Source: Chloroflexota bacterium
Lineage (GTDB): Bacteria; Chloroflexota; Anaerolineae; Anaerolineales; UBA11858
Direction of reading: 5' to 3'
NCBI GenBank assembly: GCA_003513015.1
Contig: DOTA01000122.1
Coordinates: 1-10,161, forward strand
Length of the DNA: 10,161 nt
Shown here: piece after piece, positions 1 through 6,911 of the stretch
Layout of the letters: each line of letters begins with the position of its first letter
How positions within the stretch are numbered: position 1 is the stretch's first letter
Notes under the pieces: generated by a model
Database searches by the model: none
What the model saw: the letters and a program-made list of their open reading frames with translations, nothing else
Told to the model about the DNA's origin: nothing
Made by a program: the position numbers and the translations under genes

Positions 1-229
1 CGACCTTGGTGAGGCCGGTGCGGACCGGGTTCTGGCCGGTGATGAAAGCGGCGCGGCCGGCGGTACAGCTTTGCTGGCCGTAGTAGTCGGTAAAATCGAT
101 TCCTTCTCTAGCGATGCGGTCAATGTTCGGCGTCCGGTAACCCATTGCACCCTGGTTGTGGCAGCTCAGGTTATACCAGCCAATGTCATCGCCCCATAGA
201 ACCAGGATATTGGGTTTTCCATTAGGCAT
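1..229 (-). CDS. Type I sulfatase (arylsulfatase-like), N-terminal fragment
   Basis: Only the first 76 codons are in the window; the gene runs off the left edge. The start is ATG at 229, preceded by a strong AAAGGAGA ribosome site (242-235, 5-nt spacer). The protein opens with [13 protein letters not shown], the alkaline-phosphatase-superfamily sulfatase N-terminus, where D14 and D15 are the expected metal ligands. The sulfatase signature appears as S-C-T-A-G-R, with C55 the residue expected to be oxidised to formylglycine, the catalytic nucleophile for sulfate-ester hydrolysis. The third motif position is Ala rather than the more usual Pro. There is no signal peptide before the first beta strand, so the enzyme should be cytoplasmic unless the start is wrong. 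It lies 133 nt downstream of a sulfatase-maturating enzyme gene on the same strand, which is the classic activator-substrate pairing. The substrate cannot be told from this fragment; typical family members are about 450-570 residues. Confidence 0.93.
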   Translation of the reverse strand, partial: MPNGKPNILVLWGDDIGWYNLSCHNQGAMGYRTPNIDRIAREGIDFTDYYGQQSCTAGRAAFITGQNPVRTGLTKV

Positions 230-362
230 GGCGCTCTCCTTTCTTTTTCAAACGTGATTATTGAAGCATGTCTGTTATACGGTCATTCCAAATTGTGTTA
301 GTGTGTTGGTGTAGTTCACCTCTTTTCAACGGCTGTGTCTGGCGAAGAACCAGCCCTAGTCG

Positions 363-1784
363 CTATCCGACAATCTCTAACACCACATTCGAACGTCGCT
401 GCGGTTGGGGCAACGGTTTATGCGGGGCAGCTGGTGGTTTGGCTCGACCGTGGCACTGTTTGACTTTTCGACCGCTGCCGCAGGGACATGGATCGTTACG
501 GTTAGCGTGGGCTAATGCTGCTTTCAATATGGTCTCTTCGGCGGCTAGAATTTGCATCACCTCTGCCGCCGGACGGCCCCGCCGCATCACATCGACTATA
601 AGTTTGGCCGGTCGATCGATGTGCTGGAAAAAGTGCTTGAAACCCGCGCATAGGTAGTTTAGGCCCGGCTCCCCAGCCGGAGTGTCGATGAATCGATTTT
701 TGGGACACTCACCGTGACAGGCAAAGCGCACGTCACATTCCAGGCAATATTGAGGCAGCGTATCTCGCTTGTCTGCGCCAAACTTTAGCTGTTGTTCCGA
801 AGCCACCAGTTCGATCATGTGCTCATCCCGAATATTGCCCAACAGGTAGTCTGGTTCCACAAAGTGGTCGCACGCATACAGATCGCCGTTGTGTTCAATG
901 GCCAATCCCTGCCCGCAGGTTTCGTTAAAGACACACATTCCTGATGAACTCAGCCCCATCCAATGACGGATAGCCGCTTCAAAGGTTTGCACGTACACGC
1001 GACCCACATCGTTTCGCACCCACTCATCAAAGATGGTGCTCAGGAACAGGCCAAACTGTTCCGGCAGCACCGAGCGTTCGGAAACGGTGTTGCCTTTCTG
1101 GTAGAGCGTGCGGCCATTCGGATTGATGCGCTCCACCACCGGGATGAATTGCATCCAATCGGTACCGGCTTCGTCGCGCAAGAATCGGTAAACTTCCAGT
1201 GGATAATCGGCATTAACCCGGTTGATCGTGGTGAGCAGGTTGTACTCAATCCCGTGCTGTTGCAGCAGGCGCAGGCCGCGTATCACTTTGTCAAACGTGG
1301 GCCGGCCGCCCTTATCCAGCCGGTAAATATCGTGCAGCTCGCGCGGACCATCGATGCTCAGGCCGATGAGGAAGTTGTGCTCTTTGAAGAATTCGCACCA
1401 CTCTTCATTCAGCAGAGTGCCGTTGGTCTGCAGCGTATTCAAAAATGTCATGCCGGGGCGGCGATACTTTTCTTCCAGGGCCATCGCGCGGCGATAAAAA
1501 TCAAGCCCCATCAACGTTGGCTCGCCGCCCTGCCAGGCTACAGTCACCCGATCGGTCTGATGCGACTCGATGAGTTGTTTGAGATACTGCTCCAGCACCG
1601 TATCGCTCATACGAAATTTGCTATTGGGATAGAGTAGTGCCTTATCCAAAAAGAAGCAGTAGGCGCAATCCAGATTGCAAGCTGCCCCGGTAGGCTTGGC
1701 CAATAGATGAAAAGCCTTCGGCGTATCGTCGGGATAAACCAGTTCGATGGCGTGGGTGGTTGAGCGGGAGTTTGCGGTTAGCAT
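363..1784 (-). CDS. Anaerobic sulfatase-maturating enzyme (radical SAM/SPASM) with C-terminal SEC-C motif
   Basis: A 473-residue radical SAM enzyme that should convert the active-site Cys (or Ser) of a sulfatase into formylglycine without oxygen, in the cytoplasm. The SAM-binding cluster motif is C36-x3-C40-x2-C43, followed by the QGGEP motif at 85-89 and an SIDG segment at 143-146. A SPASM region supplies ligands for two further 4Fe-4S clusters: C284, C290, C305, then C347, C350, C356, C360 and C379. D306, right after C305, matches the catalytic base described in characterised anSMEs. After the usual domain end near residue 390, the chain continues about 80 residues and ends with a SEC-C type zinc motif, C433-x-C435-x8-C444-H445, then a basic, Pro-rich tail. 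The start at 1784 has GGGGGAG upstream. The sulfatase gene follows on the same strand and is the likely client. Other SPASM peptide-modifying enzymes are possible in principle, but the neighbour makes sulfatase maturation by far the best call. Confidence 0.93.
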   Translation of the reverse strand: MLTANSRSTTHAIELVYPDDTPKAFHLLAKPTGAACNLDCAYCFFLDKALLYPNSKFRMSDTVLEQYLKQLIESHQTDRVTVAWQGGEPTLMGLDFYRRAMALEEKYRRPGMTFLNTLQTNGTLLNEEWCEFFKEHNFLIGLSIDGPRELHDIYRLDKGGRPTFDKVIRGLRLLQQHGIEYNLLTTINRVNADYPLEVYRFLRDEAGTDWMQFIPVVERINPNGRTLYQKGNTVSERSVLPEQFGLFLSTIFDEWVRNDVGRVYVQTFEAAIRHWMGLSSSGMCVFNETCGQGLAIEHNGDLYACDHFVEPDYLLGNIRDEHMIELVASEQQLKFGADKRDTLPQYCLECDVRFACHGECPKNRFIDTPAGEPGLNYLCAGFKHFFQHIDRPAKLIVDVMRRGRPAAEVMQILAAEETILKAALAHANRNDPCPCGSGRKVKQCHGRAKPPAAPHKPLPQPQRRSNVVLEIVG

Positions 1785-1800
1785 GATGGCCTAATCTCCC

Positions 1801-1843
1801 CCAAGGTGCATTGCTGCTTTGCGAAGCATCGAACACAACTTGG
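1801..1843 (-). promoter_or_regulatory. Candidate leader hairpin next to the maturase ribosome site
   Basis: In the gap between the META lipoprotein gene and the sulfatase-maturase gene, an outer pair CCAAG/CTTGG (1843-1839 with 1805-1801) encloses an inner perfect 5-bp stem, TGCTT/AAGCA, with loop CGCA (1828-1824 with 1819-1815). The downstream outer arm runs directly into the G-rich ribosome site of the maturase. A folded RNA could therefore limit ribosome access. The outer stem is interrupted and there is no T-run, so it is not a typical terminator. It may be chance. Confidence 0.25.
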
Positions 1844-1867
1844 TCGTACCACTATTTCATCCATGCC

Positions 1868-2347
1868 CTACTGCGCTACAAAATAGTCTTCCGGCCCGGC
1901 TGCCGGCCAGACCATAACCAGCACCGCATCGTTGTCTTCCAAACGGTAATCCTGCACAGCCTGCATCATTCCCAGCATGGTTTGATAACGAGATTCGGCT
2001 CCACATTCGGCGAGTGTCACTGGTCCGGCAGTCAAACGAATTCCGCCAGTTTCATCGGCCACATAGGTGCCGTTGCCGCTGTTACAATCGGCCTGAAACT
2101 GGTAAGTGCCATCAGTCTTAAAAGTGAGCGTATAGCGGGCCGGATTGTCGATTTGTTCCTCCTGCCCGGAGTCCAGCACCACGCGCCGTTGCCACTGCCA
2201 GGTTCTGTGCAGGGCAGGTATATTGGCGTTGGTTGTTACATTCGACGGAAGCTCTTCAGCAGCTGGTGTGGGTGCGGCCTGATTACTGCAAGCCGGTAAC
2301 ATCAACAACAGGCCAATGAATATGATGAAAAGCGTTGTCTTCTTCAT
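1868..2347 (-). CDS. META-domain lipoprotein
   Basis: A 159-residue predicted lipoprotein. The residues MKKTTLF and a hydrophobic stretch up to M16 form the signal peptide, and L17-P18-A19-C20 is the lipobox, with C20 the lipidated residue. A Pro/Ala/Thr/Asn-rich linker to about residue 45 precedes a small beta domain of the META/HslJ (DUF306) type: W50 region, YTLTF at 72-76, DGTY at 79-82, ADCNSGNGTY at 86-95 and T-L-A-E-C at 111-115. C88 and C115 sit where HslJ-like domains carry conserved Cys and could form a disulfide. An in-frame ATG ten codons upstream (2377) exists, but GGAGG at 2357-2353 lies 5 nt before the ATG at 2347 and the signal peptide starts there, so 2347 is chosen. The gene follows the MFS gene by 48 nt. 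META proteins are linked to envelope stress or heat resistance in enterobacteria; the role here is unknown. Confidence 0.85.
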   Translation of the reverse strand: MKKTTLFIIFIGLLLMLPACSNQAAPTPAAEELPSNVTTNANIPALHRTWQWQRRVVLDSGQEEQIDNPARYTLTFKTDGTYQFQADCNSGNGTYVADETGGIRLTAGPVTLAECGAESRYQTMLGMMQAVQDYRLEDNDAVLVMVWPAAGPEDYFVAQ

Positions 2348-2395
2348 TACATCCTCCAGTTCTTTTGGATTTTCCATAGGTTTGCCCTTCTCAAC

Positions 2396-3661
2396 TTAGG
2401 CCGACCGTGCAGCTTCTTCTTTTCGTTTTTGCCTTTCCGCCGGCCACAAGTTTACAAAGATTAGCAGAACTGCTACGCCAATGCTGACCACGGCCATCCA
2501 GTTGATGGCATTGAAACCGACTGTATCAGCTAGCCAACCACCCAGCAGCGAGCCGACAAACGACCCAATTGCCGATGCGCCGATGACCCACCCGCTGGCC
2601 GCACCTGCCGGGATGGTGGCAAACCGCACGGCGACTACCGGCTGGGCCAGTCGGACAAAGGAGTTACTAAAGTAGAAAATCTGCATCGCTCCGGCAGCCA
2701 ATAGCACTGGAGCATCGGCCGCCAGTCCCAGCAAAGCCATCGCCGCCGCACCCACCAAACGGATAATGTTCCCGCCCGTAATATCGACTGTGGCCCCAGA
2801 TCGGCCCATCCAGGCACCGGCTAGAAACATCGCCACAATGCTCAACAGCCCGGCCAGCGAAATTAAGCCGGAAGTCGTAGTCTGGTCAATGCCATACACA
2901 TTCGGCAGGATGTTGGCGATTTGGGCATTGATGCCATTGTTGCCGATGGAGCTTAAAATCAAAATAAGCAAATAGACCCCAAAGGTAGAAATCATCACTT
3001 GCTTCAACCCAGTGGTCTTGGCCGATTCTTCGCCTTTGCTCGCTTTGACAGGAGTGTCGGTGTGGATGCGGGCCGCTGCTTTACCGCTGCTAAACAGTAC
3101 CACCAGTGCTGATACCAACATGAAGGCGGCCGACAGCCAAAAACGCTGAGGGTAAGACCATCCGGCAGCCGCTGCCGCGCCGAGCAGCGCGCCGCCCACT
3201 ACCTGGCCGATGGGAGCCATGAGATTCAGCGCGGTCAACCGTTTGGCTTGCAAGGTCTGTGACAATCCTGCGCCGAGGATGAAGACCGGTCCTACGGCGT
3301 TGATGGCCGCAATCGAGGTGCCCATCAAAATGGCATCGAGTGCTGTCACCACGCTGTCGCCGGCAGACAGGGCGTAGGCGGCAAAGGCCAGGGCCATACC
3401 AAACATGCCCAGATTCAACACGAGCCGGTGGGCGCGATATTTGTCGGCAAAACCGCCCAATACCGGTCCCAGCACAGCGGCCAGACTAATAATGGCCATC
3501 ACTACTCCGGCGTCGGCTGCATTGCCGGTGGCTTCGGTGACAAACGGCGGGATGAGCAACGACACAAACGCTGAAAATCCGGCGCCAAAACCAAAGAACG
3601 AAAACATCCACCATTCAAAGGCCGGCCCCTTACTCTGTTGATCTGCATTCCCATTGGTCAT
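2396..3661 (-). CDS. Major facilitator superfamily transporter
   Basis: A 421-residue polytopic membrane protein with the two-half layout of a 12-TM MFS carrier. The cytoplasmic loop between TM2 and TM3 holds the MFS motif A-like sequence GGFADKYRAHR (69-79), and the second half holds its partner GGWLADTVG (374-382). A hydrophilic Lys/Glu/Ser-rich segment at about 192-222 is the central cytoplasmic loop, and the C-terminus is strongly charged (408-419). The substrate cannot be read from sequence; sugar, small organic solute or drug are all possible. Its ATG (3661) overlaps the TGA of the upstream receiver-like gene as ATGA, so the two are probably translationally coupled. No strong ribosome site of its own is seen; only AAGG and AAGAAGA-type purine runs inside the upstream gene. 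The META lipoprotein, maturase and sulfatase genes follow in the same direction, which could make this a carrier for a sulfated compound or its product, but that is inference. Confidence 0.9.
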   Translation of the reverse strand: MTNGNADQQSKGPAFEWWMFSFFGFGAGFSAFVSLLIPPFVTEATGNAADAGVVMAIISLAAVLGPVLGGFADKYRAHRLVLNLGMFGMALAFAAYALSAGDSVVTALDAILMGTSIAAINAVGPVFILGAGLSQTLQAKRLTALNLMAPIGQVVGGALLGAAAAAGWSYPQRFWLSAAFMLVSALVVLFSSGKAAARIHTDTPVKASKGEESAKTTGLKQVMISTFGVYLLILILSSIGNNGINAQIANILPNVYGIDQTTTSGLISLAGLLSIVAMFLAGAWMGRSGATVDITGGNIIRLVGAAAMALLGLAADAPVLLAAGAMQIFYFSNSFVRLAQPVVAVRFATIPAGAASGWVIGASAIGSFVGSLLGGWLADTVGFNAINWMAVVSIGVAVLLIFVNLWPAERQKRKEEAARSA

Positions 3662-4047
3662 TGTTGTTCTTCTTCGCCTTGTACTTGATTTTTGGGGAGA
3701 TTCATTTCACGAATAGTAGCCGCCAGATGTTGGGGTGGCTTGCCTTTCACTAAAAAGGCATCAGCGCCGGCTGCCAGCGCGGTGTCCTTTTCGCTTTCAT
3801 TATTACCGAGCACAATAATCCTGGGCGGGGCGGGTGCGGTATGGATGGTGCTTAGCACTTCAGGGATGGTCCGGCCCGGTAAATCCCAACTCAGCAAAAC
3901 AACGTGTGGGTGAGTTGTTTTAAGCAGGGCCAGCAAGCTTTCGGTTTCGTTGGCAACACCGATCACATTAATGCCCGGTTCTTCACGCAAAAACAGGTCA
4001 ATTGCCAGCCGTAAATCTCGCCAGTAGATGGCTAATAGAACATTCAT
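3658..4047 (-). CDS. Stand-alone degenerate (pseudo) receiver-domain protein
   Basis: A 129-residue protein that aligns by pattern with the CheY-like receiver fold and nothing else: MNVLLA strand 1, VVLLSWDLPG strand 3, IIVLG strand 4, GADAFLVK strand 5. The catalytic set is largely gone. The acidic pair that normally follows strand 1 is I7-Y8, the phosphoacceptor Asp position (as in LLDLxMPG) is S53, and the Thr/Ser switch position is G81. Only K101 remains. It should therefore not be phosphorylated in the usual way and may act by protein contact or by binding another ligand. There is no output domain; the tail is acidic (GEEEQQ). The ATG at 4047 is chosen because AAAGAGG (4061-4055) sits 7 nt upstream and the fold begins there; an in-frame ATG at 4131 adds only unrelated residues. 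Its stop overlaps the MFS start (ATGA). D55 exists two residues from S53, so a shifted acceptor is a remote alternative. Confidence 0.82.
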   Translation of the reverse strand: MNVLLAIYWRDLRLAIDLFLREEPGINVIGVANETESLLALLKTTHPHVVLLSWDLPGRTIPEVLSTIHTAPAPPRIIVLGNNESEKDTALAAGADAFLVKGKPPQHLAATIREMNLPKNQVQGEEEQQ

Positions 4048-4154
4048 CGGACGGCCTCTTTGTCGACTGCGTCGGGGAAGAGCTAAAGCGTCTCTGCGTT
4101 TCAGTATCCACCAGAAACAAGCTGAAAACAATTACTATTTGACGGAGTTTAAGA

Positions 4155-4183
4155 TAGACAAGTGTCTAATCGAAACATAGACA
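4155..4183. promoter_or_regulatory. Candidate response-regulator operator: 7-2-7 palindrome plus third half-site
   Basis: In the 140-nt gap between the NarL-type regulator gene and the receiver-like/MFS genes, TAGACA (4155-4160) and its inverse TGTCTA (4163-4168) form a perfect 14-bp palindrome with a 2-nt centre. Including flanking bases it becomes a 7-2-7 pattern with a single mismatch, the geometry known for NarL dimers. A third TAGACA lies at 4178-4183, 23 nt from the first copy, about two helical turns. On the transcribed strand TTGTCT within the palindrome could serve as a weak -35, but no convincing -10 follows. The neighbouring NarL-like regulator is the obvious candidate binder. It lies about 108-136 nt upstream of the start at 4047. 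Confidence 0.45.
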
Positions 4184-4187
4184 TTTG

Positions 4188-4841
4188 TTAAGAGGATTTT
4201 TGAGAAACGAGGTTATGCTGCAGCGCAATAGAAACTGCTTCAGTGCGGTTATTGGCCCCTAGTTTGGCCAGAATGTTGCTGACATACACCCGCACCGTGC
4301 CCATGCTCAAGGTTAATTCGGCGGCAATTTCTTTGTTGCGCTTGCCAGCAACCAACAGGGCCAAAACCTCTCGTTCACGGGCGCTAAGATCATAGCCCGG
4401 GGCCGGGAGCTGGGTGGCAGCTTCTACCAATACCTGCGTCACGGCCGGGTCAAACGTGGCGCGGCCATGTACGGCATCTTGAATAGCCATGGTCAGTTGC
4501 TCGGCGCTGGCGTTTTTGAGCATATAGCTAATAGCGCCGGCGCCGATTGCACGCTGAATGTGTTCTTCGTCCACAAAACTGGTCAGGGCAATGACTTTGA
4601 TGTGGGGATGTGTCTGGCGAAGTTTGGCTGTGGCCGTTGGGCCATCCATATTGGGCATGACAATATCCATCAAAATAACATCGGGCAGCGTCTGTGTGCA
4701 TAACGTAATGGCCTCTGCGCCATCCGCAGCCAATCCCACCACCTCGACTTGATCGAAGGTGGATAACAGCAGATTCAAACCATCGCGAACCAGCAGATGG
4801 TCGTCTACAATCATCACCCGGATGGGTTGTTGTTCGCTCAT
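4188..4841 (-). CDS. NarL/FixJ-family two-component response regulator
   Basis: A 217-residue DNA-binding response regulator. The receiver domain (about 7-123) has the full catalytic set: D13-D14 acidic pair, D59 phosphoacceptor in LMDIVMP, T87 switch and K109. A short linker leads to a LuxR-type helix-turn-helix (about 152-207) with LSAREREVL, then GKRNKEIA, then the recognition-helix segment TVRVYVSNI, where Tyr replaces the His common in this family. The ATG at 4841 has AGAGGT about 7 nt upstream. The gene begins 23 nt after the histidine kinase stop, so the two form a two-component pair. Phosphorylation by that kinase should promote dimerisation and DNA binding. The inverted-repeat cluster immediately downstream of this gene is a candidate target, which would place the transporter and sulfatase genes under its control. 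Confidence 0.95.
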   Translation of the reverse strand: MSEQQPIRVMIVDDHLLVRDGLNLLLSTFDQVEVVGLAADGAEAITLCTQTLPDVILMDIVMPNMDGPTATAKLRQTHPHIKVIALTSFVDEEHIQRAIGAGAISYMLKNASAEQLTMAIQDAVHGRATFDPAVTQVLVEAATQLPAPGYDLSAREREVLALLVAGKRNKEIAAELTLSMGTVRVYVSNILAKLGANNRTEAVSIALQHNLVSQKSS

Positions 4842-4864
4842 GCTCTACCTCTTTTCAAGGGATT

Positions 4865-6832
4865 TCAATCTCCCTGCACACGCCAGGCAAGGGTGATGTG
4901 TGTTCCCCGCCCCGGTGCACTCTCTACCGAAAAATCTGCCCCAATCTCGCTGGCACGCTCTTGCATAATCATTAGGCCCAGCCGTTCCTCGGGAACGGCC
5001 GCGGGGTCAAATCCCTGGCCGTTATCGCGGATGGTTAGGATAAGGGCCTCCGGTTTACGCTGTAATGTAACCCACGCCTGCGTAGCCTGCGCGTGCTTAT
5101 GAATATTGTTGAAGATTTCCTGGGCGATCCGGTAAAACGCAATCTTCACATCAGCCGGAACGGTACTATCACCGATGAGGGTCACATCCACCGGCACACG
5201 GGTGCGGCCGGTGAGCACATCGGCTAACTGTTGTAGCAATACATCGAGCCTGGCTTTAGCCAATGTTTCAGGGCGCAACTCGAATAGCAGGCTTCTCATC
5301 TCTGCCAAGGCGCCCAGGGTGCTCTGACGCAAGTAGCTGGCATTACGTTTGGCTTCGTCCAGATTACGGTCAATCATGCGAGGCAGAGCTTCGGCCACAA
5401 TACTCACCGAGTACATTGTTTGGGTCACCGAGTCGTGTAGCTCACGGGCAATACGACTGCGTTCTTCTTCAGCAGCAACCGCTTTGGTTTGCTTTAACAA
5501 TCGGGCATTTTCAATAGCGCTCGAAATATCAGCGACTATGGTTTCGGCCAACTGTACCTCAGCCTGGGTAAACGACCGACCAACCTGATTCGTAGAAATG
5601 TACAACAGCCCGCCAGCGGCTCCCCGAATGATCAGCGGAACAAGCATAATACTGCGGACATCGAGCGCAATCACTGCATCGCGAAACAAGGTGGGCATAG
5701 GCAAGGGCTGCACATCTGAAATCACGCGAGATTTGCCGGTACGGAGTATCTCATAAGTCAATGGTATTTCCAATAAAGAATGGGAAAAGGTCTCCATTGC
5801 TTCAGCAGGAACAGGCTCACGCACAAATTCGGCCAGAACAGTCAACTCGTCATCGTCCTCTGCTGAAATAGCAATGTGCGTGAAGCGAGCGTCAAAAAGA
5901 TCCGTGATCATTTCGGCGATCCGTTCTAGTTCTGCTGGTAGATCGGTTGCCGTATTCAAAGCTTCGGATATTTGGTGAAGAAAGGCTAATTCTTCGACAC
6001 TTTGACGTAGTGCGTTTTCTGTTCTGACCCGTTCTTCATTTTCACGGATCAAGCTCTGGTTAGCCTCGGTGAGTTTGGCGGTGCGTTCAGCCACCACTGA
6101 CTCCAACTCCAGCTGGTACGCTTCCAACTGTTCCTCGGTTTTGATGACCGAATTAGTCATGTGCAGGCTGGCCGCAACCGCAATGCCTATGAAGCCCATT
6201 TCACCAAAGGGGATGTAGGGCACAACCCCGCTTTCGCCCAAAATTTCATAAAAGATACCGGCAATAAACGGAAGGATGCCTAGTCCCAAAATGATGGCTG
6301 GCCGGCGTTCCCCGCCTATGAATTGTCGAACTAGAGCAAATACAATATAGCCGAGCGTCACCAACCTGGCCAGCAAAACAATATCCGACCAGATACTCCC
6401 TGTCGCGTCCAGATCGGCCAGCCTTTCTCCCCAGGGCAGAGTGATATAGACTAATCCCGAAATTTCTCCTGTAAATGTCATTGGAGAGATTAGGTAAACA
6501 AGACCCGGTACAATAAAGGCAGTAGACAGCGCCCATAAGAAAATACGCGGCTGAAGATCCGTGTAGTAAGAAATATACAGGACAAGGGCTACCCATGCGC
6601 CGGTAAGAAAGACTACATCAAAACGGCTGATGGCTATGTATTGGGCGACACTAGCGGCGGCATACCATCGGATACCGTTAACTAAGGTCGTAGCGTAACA
6701 CAGGGCAAACAAGGCAAAGCTCAAATTGAGCGGCTTATCTTCTTTGCGGCGCAGCCCGATGAACAGATAGAGGATGCCAAATCCCAGACAAACACCGGCA
6801 ATAAGGCTTATGGCAGTGAAGTAATAGTGCAT
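4865..6832 (-). CDS. Membrane sensor histidine kinase (7TM-GAF-HisKA_3-HATPase)
   Basis: A 655-residue sensor kinase. Residues 1-228 hold about seven hydrophobic segments (near 7-26, 37-54, 72-90, 97-116, 148-170, 178-197, 205-224), resembling the N-terminal 7TM region of some histidine kinases. A Glu-rich coiled coil (about 231-282) connects to a GAF domain (about 283-445). This GAF has no Cys at all, so it should not bind a bilin covalently. The dimerisation/phosphoacceptor domain is HisKA_3 type, with H466 in RELHDSVTQ; the H-D-x3-Q pattern, ending at Q471, is associated with phosphatase activity in this class. The ATPase domain has the N box EIFNNIHKHA (572-581), G1 box DNGQGFD (603-609) and GRGT (641-644). 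ATG 6832 has a modest GAGG site upstream. The response regulator gene follows by 23 nt. The signal is unknown; both membrane and cytosolic sensing are possible. Confidence 0.95.
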   Translation of the reverse strand: MHYYFTAISLIAGVCLGFGILYLFIGLRRKEDKPLNLSFALFALCYATTLVNGIRWYAAASVAQYIAISRFDVVFLTGAWVALVLYISYYTDLQPRIFLWALSTAFIVPGLVYLISPMTFTGEISGLVYITLPWGERLADLDATGSIWSDIVLLARLVTLGYIVFALVRQFIGGERRPAIILGLGILPFIAGIFYEILGESGVVPYIPFGEMGFIGIAVAASLHMTNSVIKTEEQLEAYQLELESVVAERTAKLTEANQSLIRENEERVRTENALRQSVEELAFLHQISEALNTATDLPAELERIAEMITDLFDARFTHIAISAEDDDELTVLAEFVREPVPAEAMETFSHSLLEIPLTYEILRTGKSRVISDVQPLPMPTLFRDAVIALDVRSIMLVPLIIRGAAGGLLYISTNQVGRSFTQAEVQLAETIVADISSAIENARLLKQTKAVAAEEERSRIARELHDSVTQTMYSVSIVAEALPRMIDRNLDEAKRNASYLRQSTLGALAEMRSLLFELRPETLAKARLDVLLQQLADVLTGRTRVPVDVTLIGDSTVPADVKIAFYRIAQEIFNNIHKHAQATQAWVTLQRKPEALILTIRDNGQGFDPAAVPEERLGLMIMQERASEIGADFSVESAPGRGTHITLAWRVQGD

Positions 6833-6911
6833 GCGATACCTCGAAATACGCAGGCCAGATAGCGGATGAGATATGACCCGCTCCCCTGTTTACAACTGGC
6901 GCGCGTCTCTC

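Noticed and set aside
230..362. Terminator or promoter between the maturase and sulfatase genes
   Set aside because: Only short, weak complementary stretches near 325-355 without a T-run, and no convincing -35/-10 pair; nothing beyond the sulfatase ribosome site can be supported.
963..1637. Long plus-strand open frame (224 codons) opposite the sulfatase maturase
   Set aside because: It is antisense to a radical SAM protein with complete motifs, shows no recognisable domain, and is best explained as a shadow of that gene.
4048..4131. Longer start (ATG 4131) for the receiver-like protein
   Set aside because: The extra 28 residues are Arg/Trp-rich and not part of a receiver fold, while ATG 4047 has AAAGAGG at 7-nt spacing.
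4163..4183. Inverted repeat as a terminator after the response regulator gene
   Set aside because: The 6-bp stem has a 9-nt loop and no following T-run; the same bases fit better as operator half-sites.
6833..6911. Promoter for the histidine kinase gene (TTGTAA followed by TATCTC at 16-nt spacing on the minus strand)
   Set aside because: Both boxes match the sigma-70 consensus poorly (4/6 and 3/6), so it is not listed as a feature.
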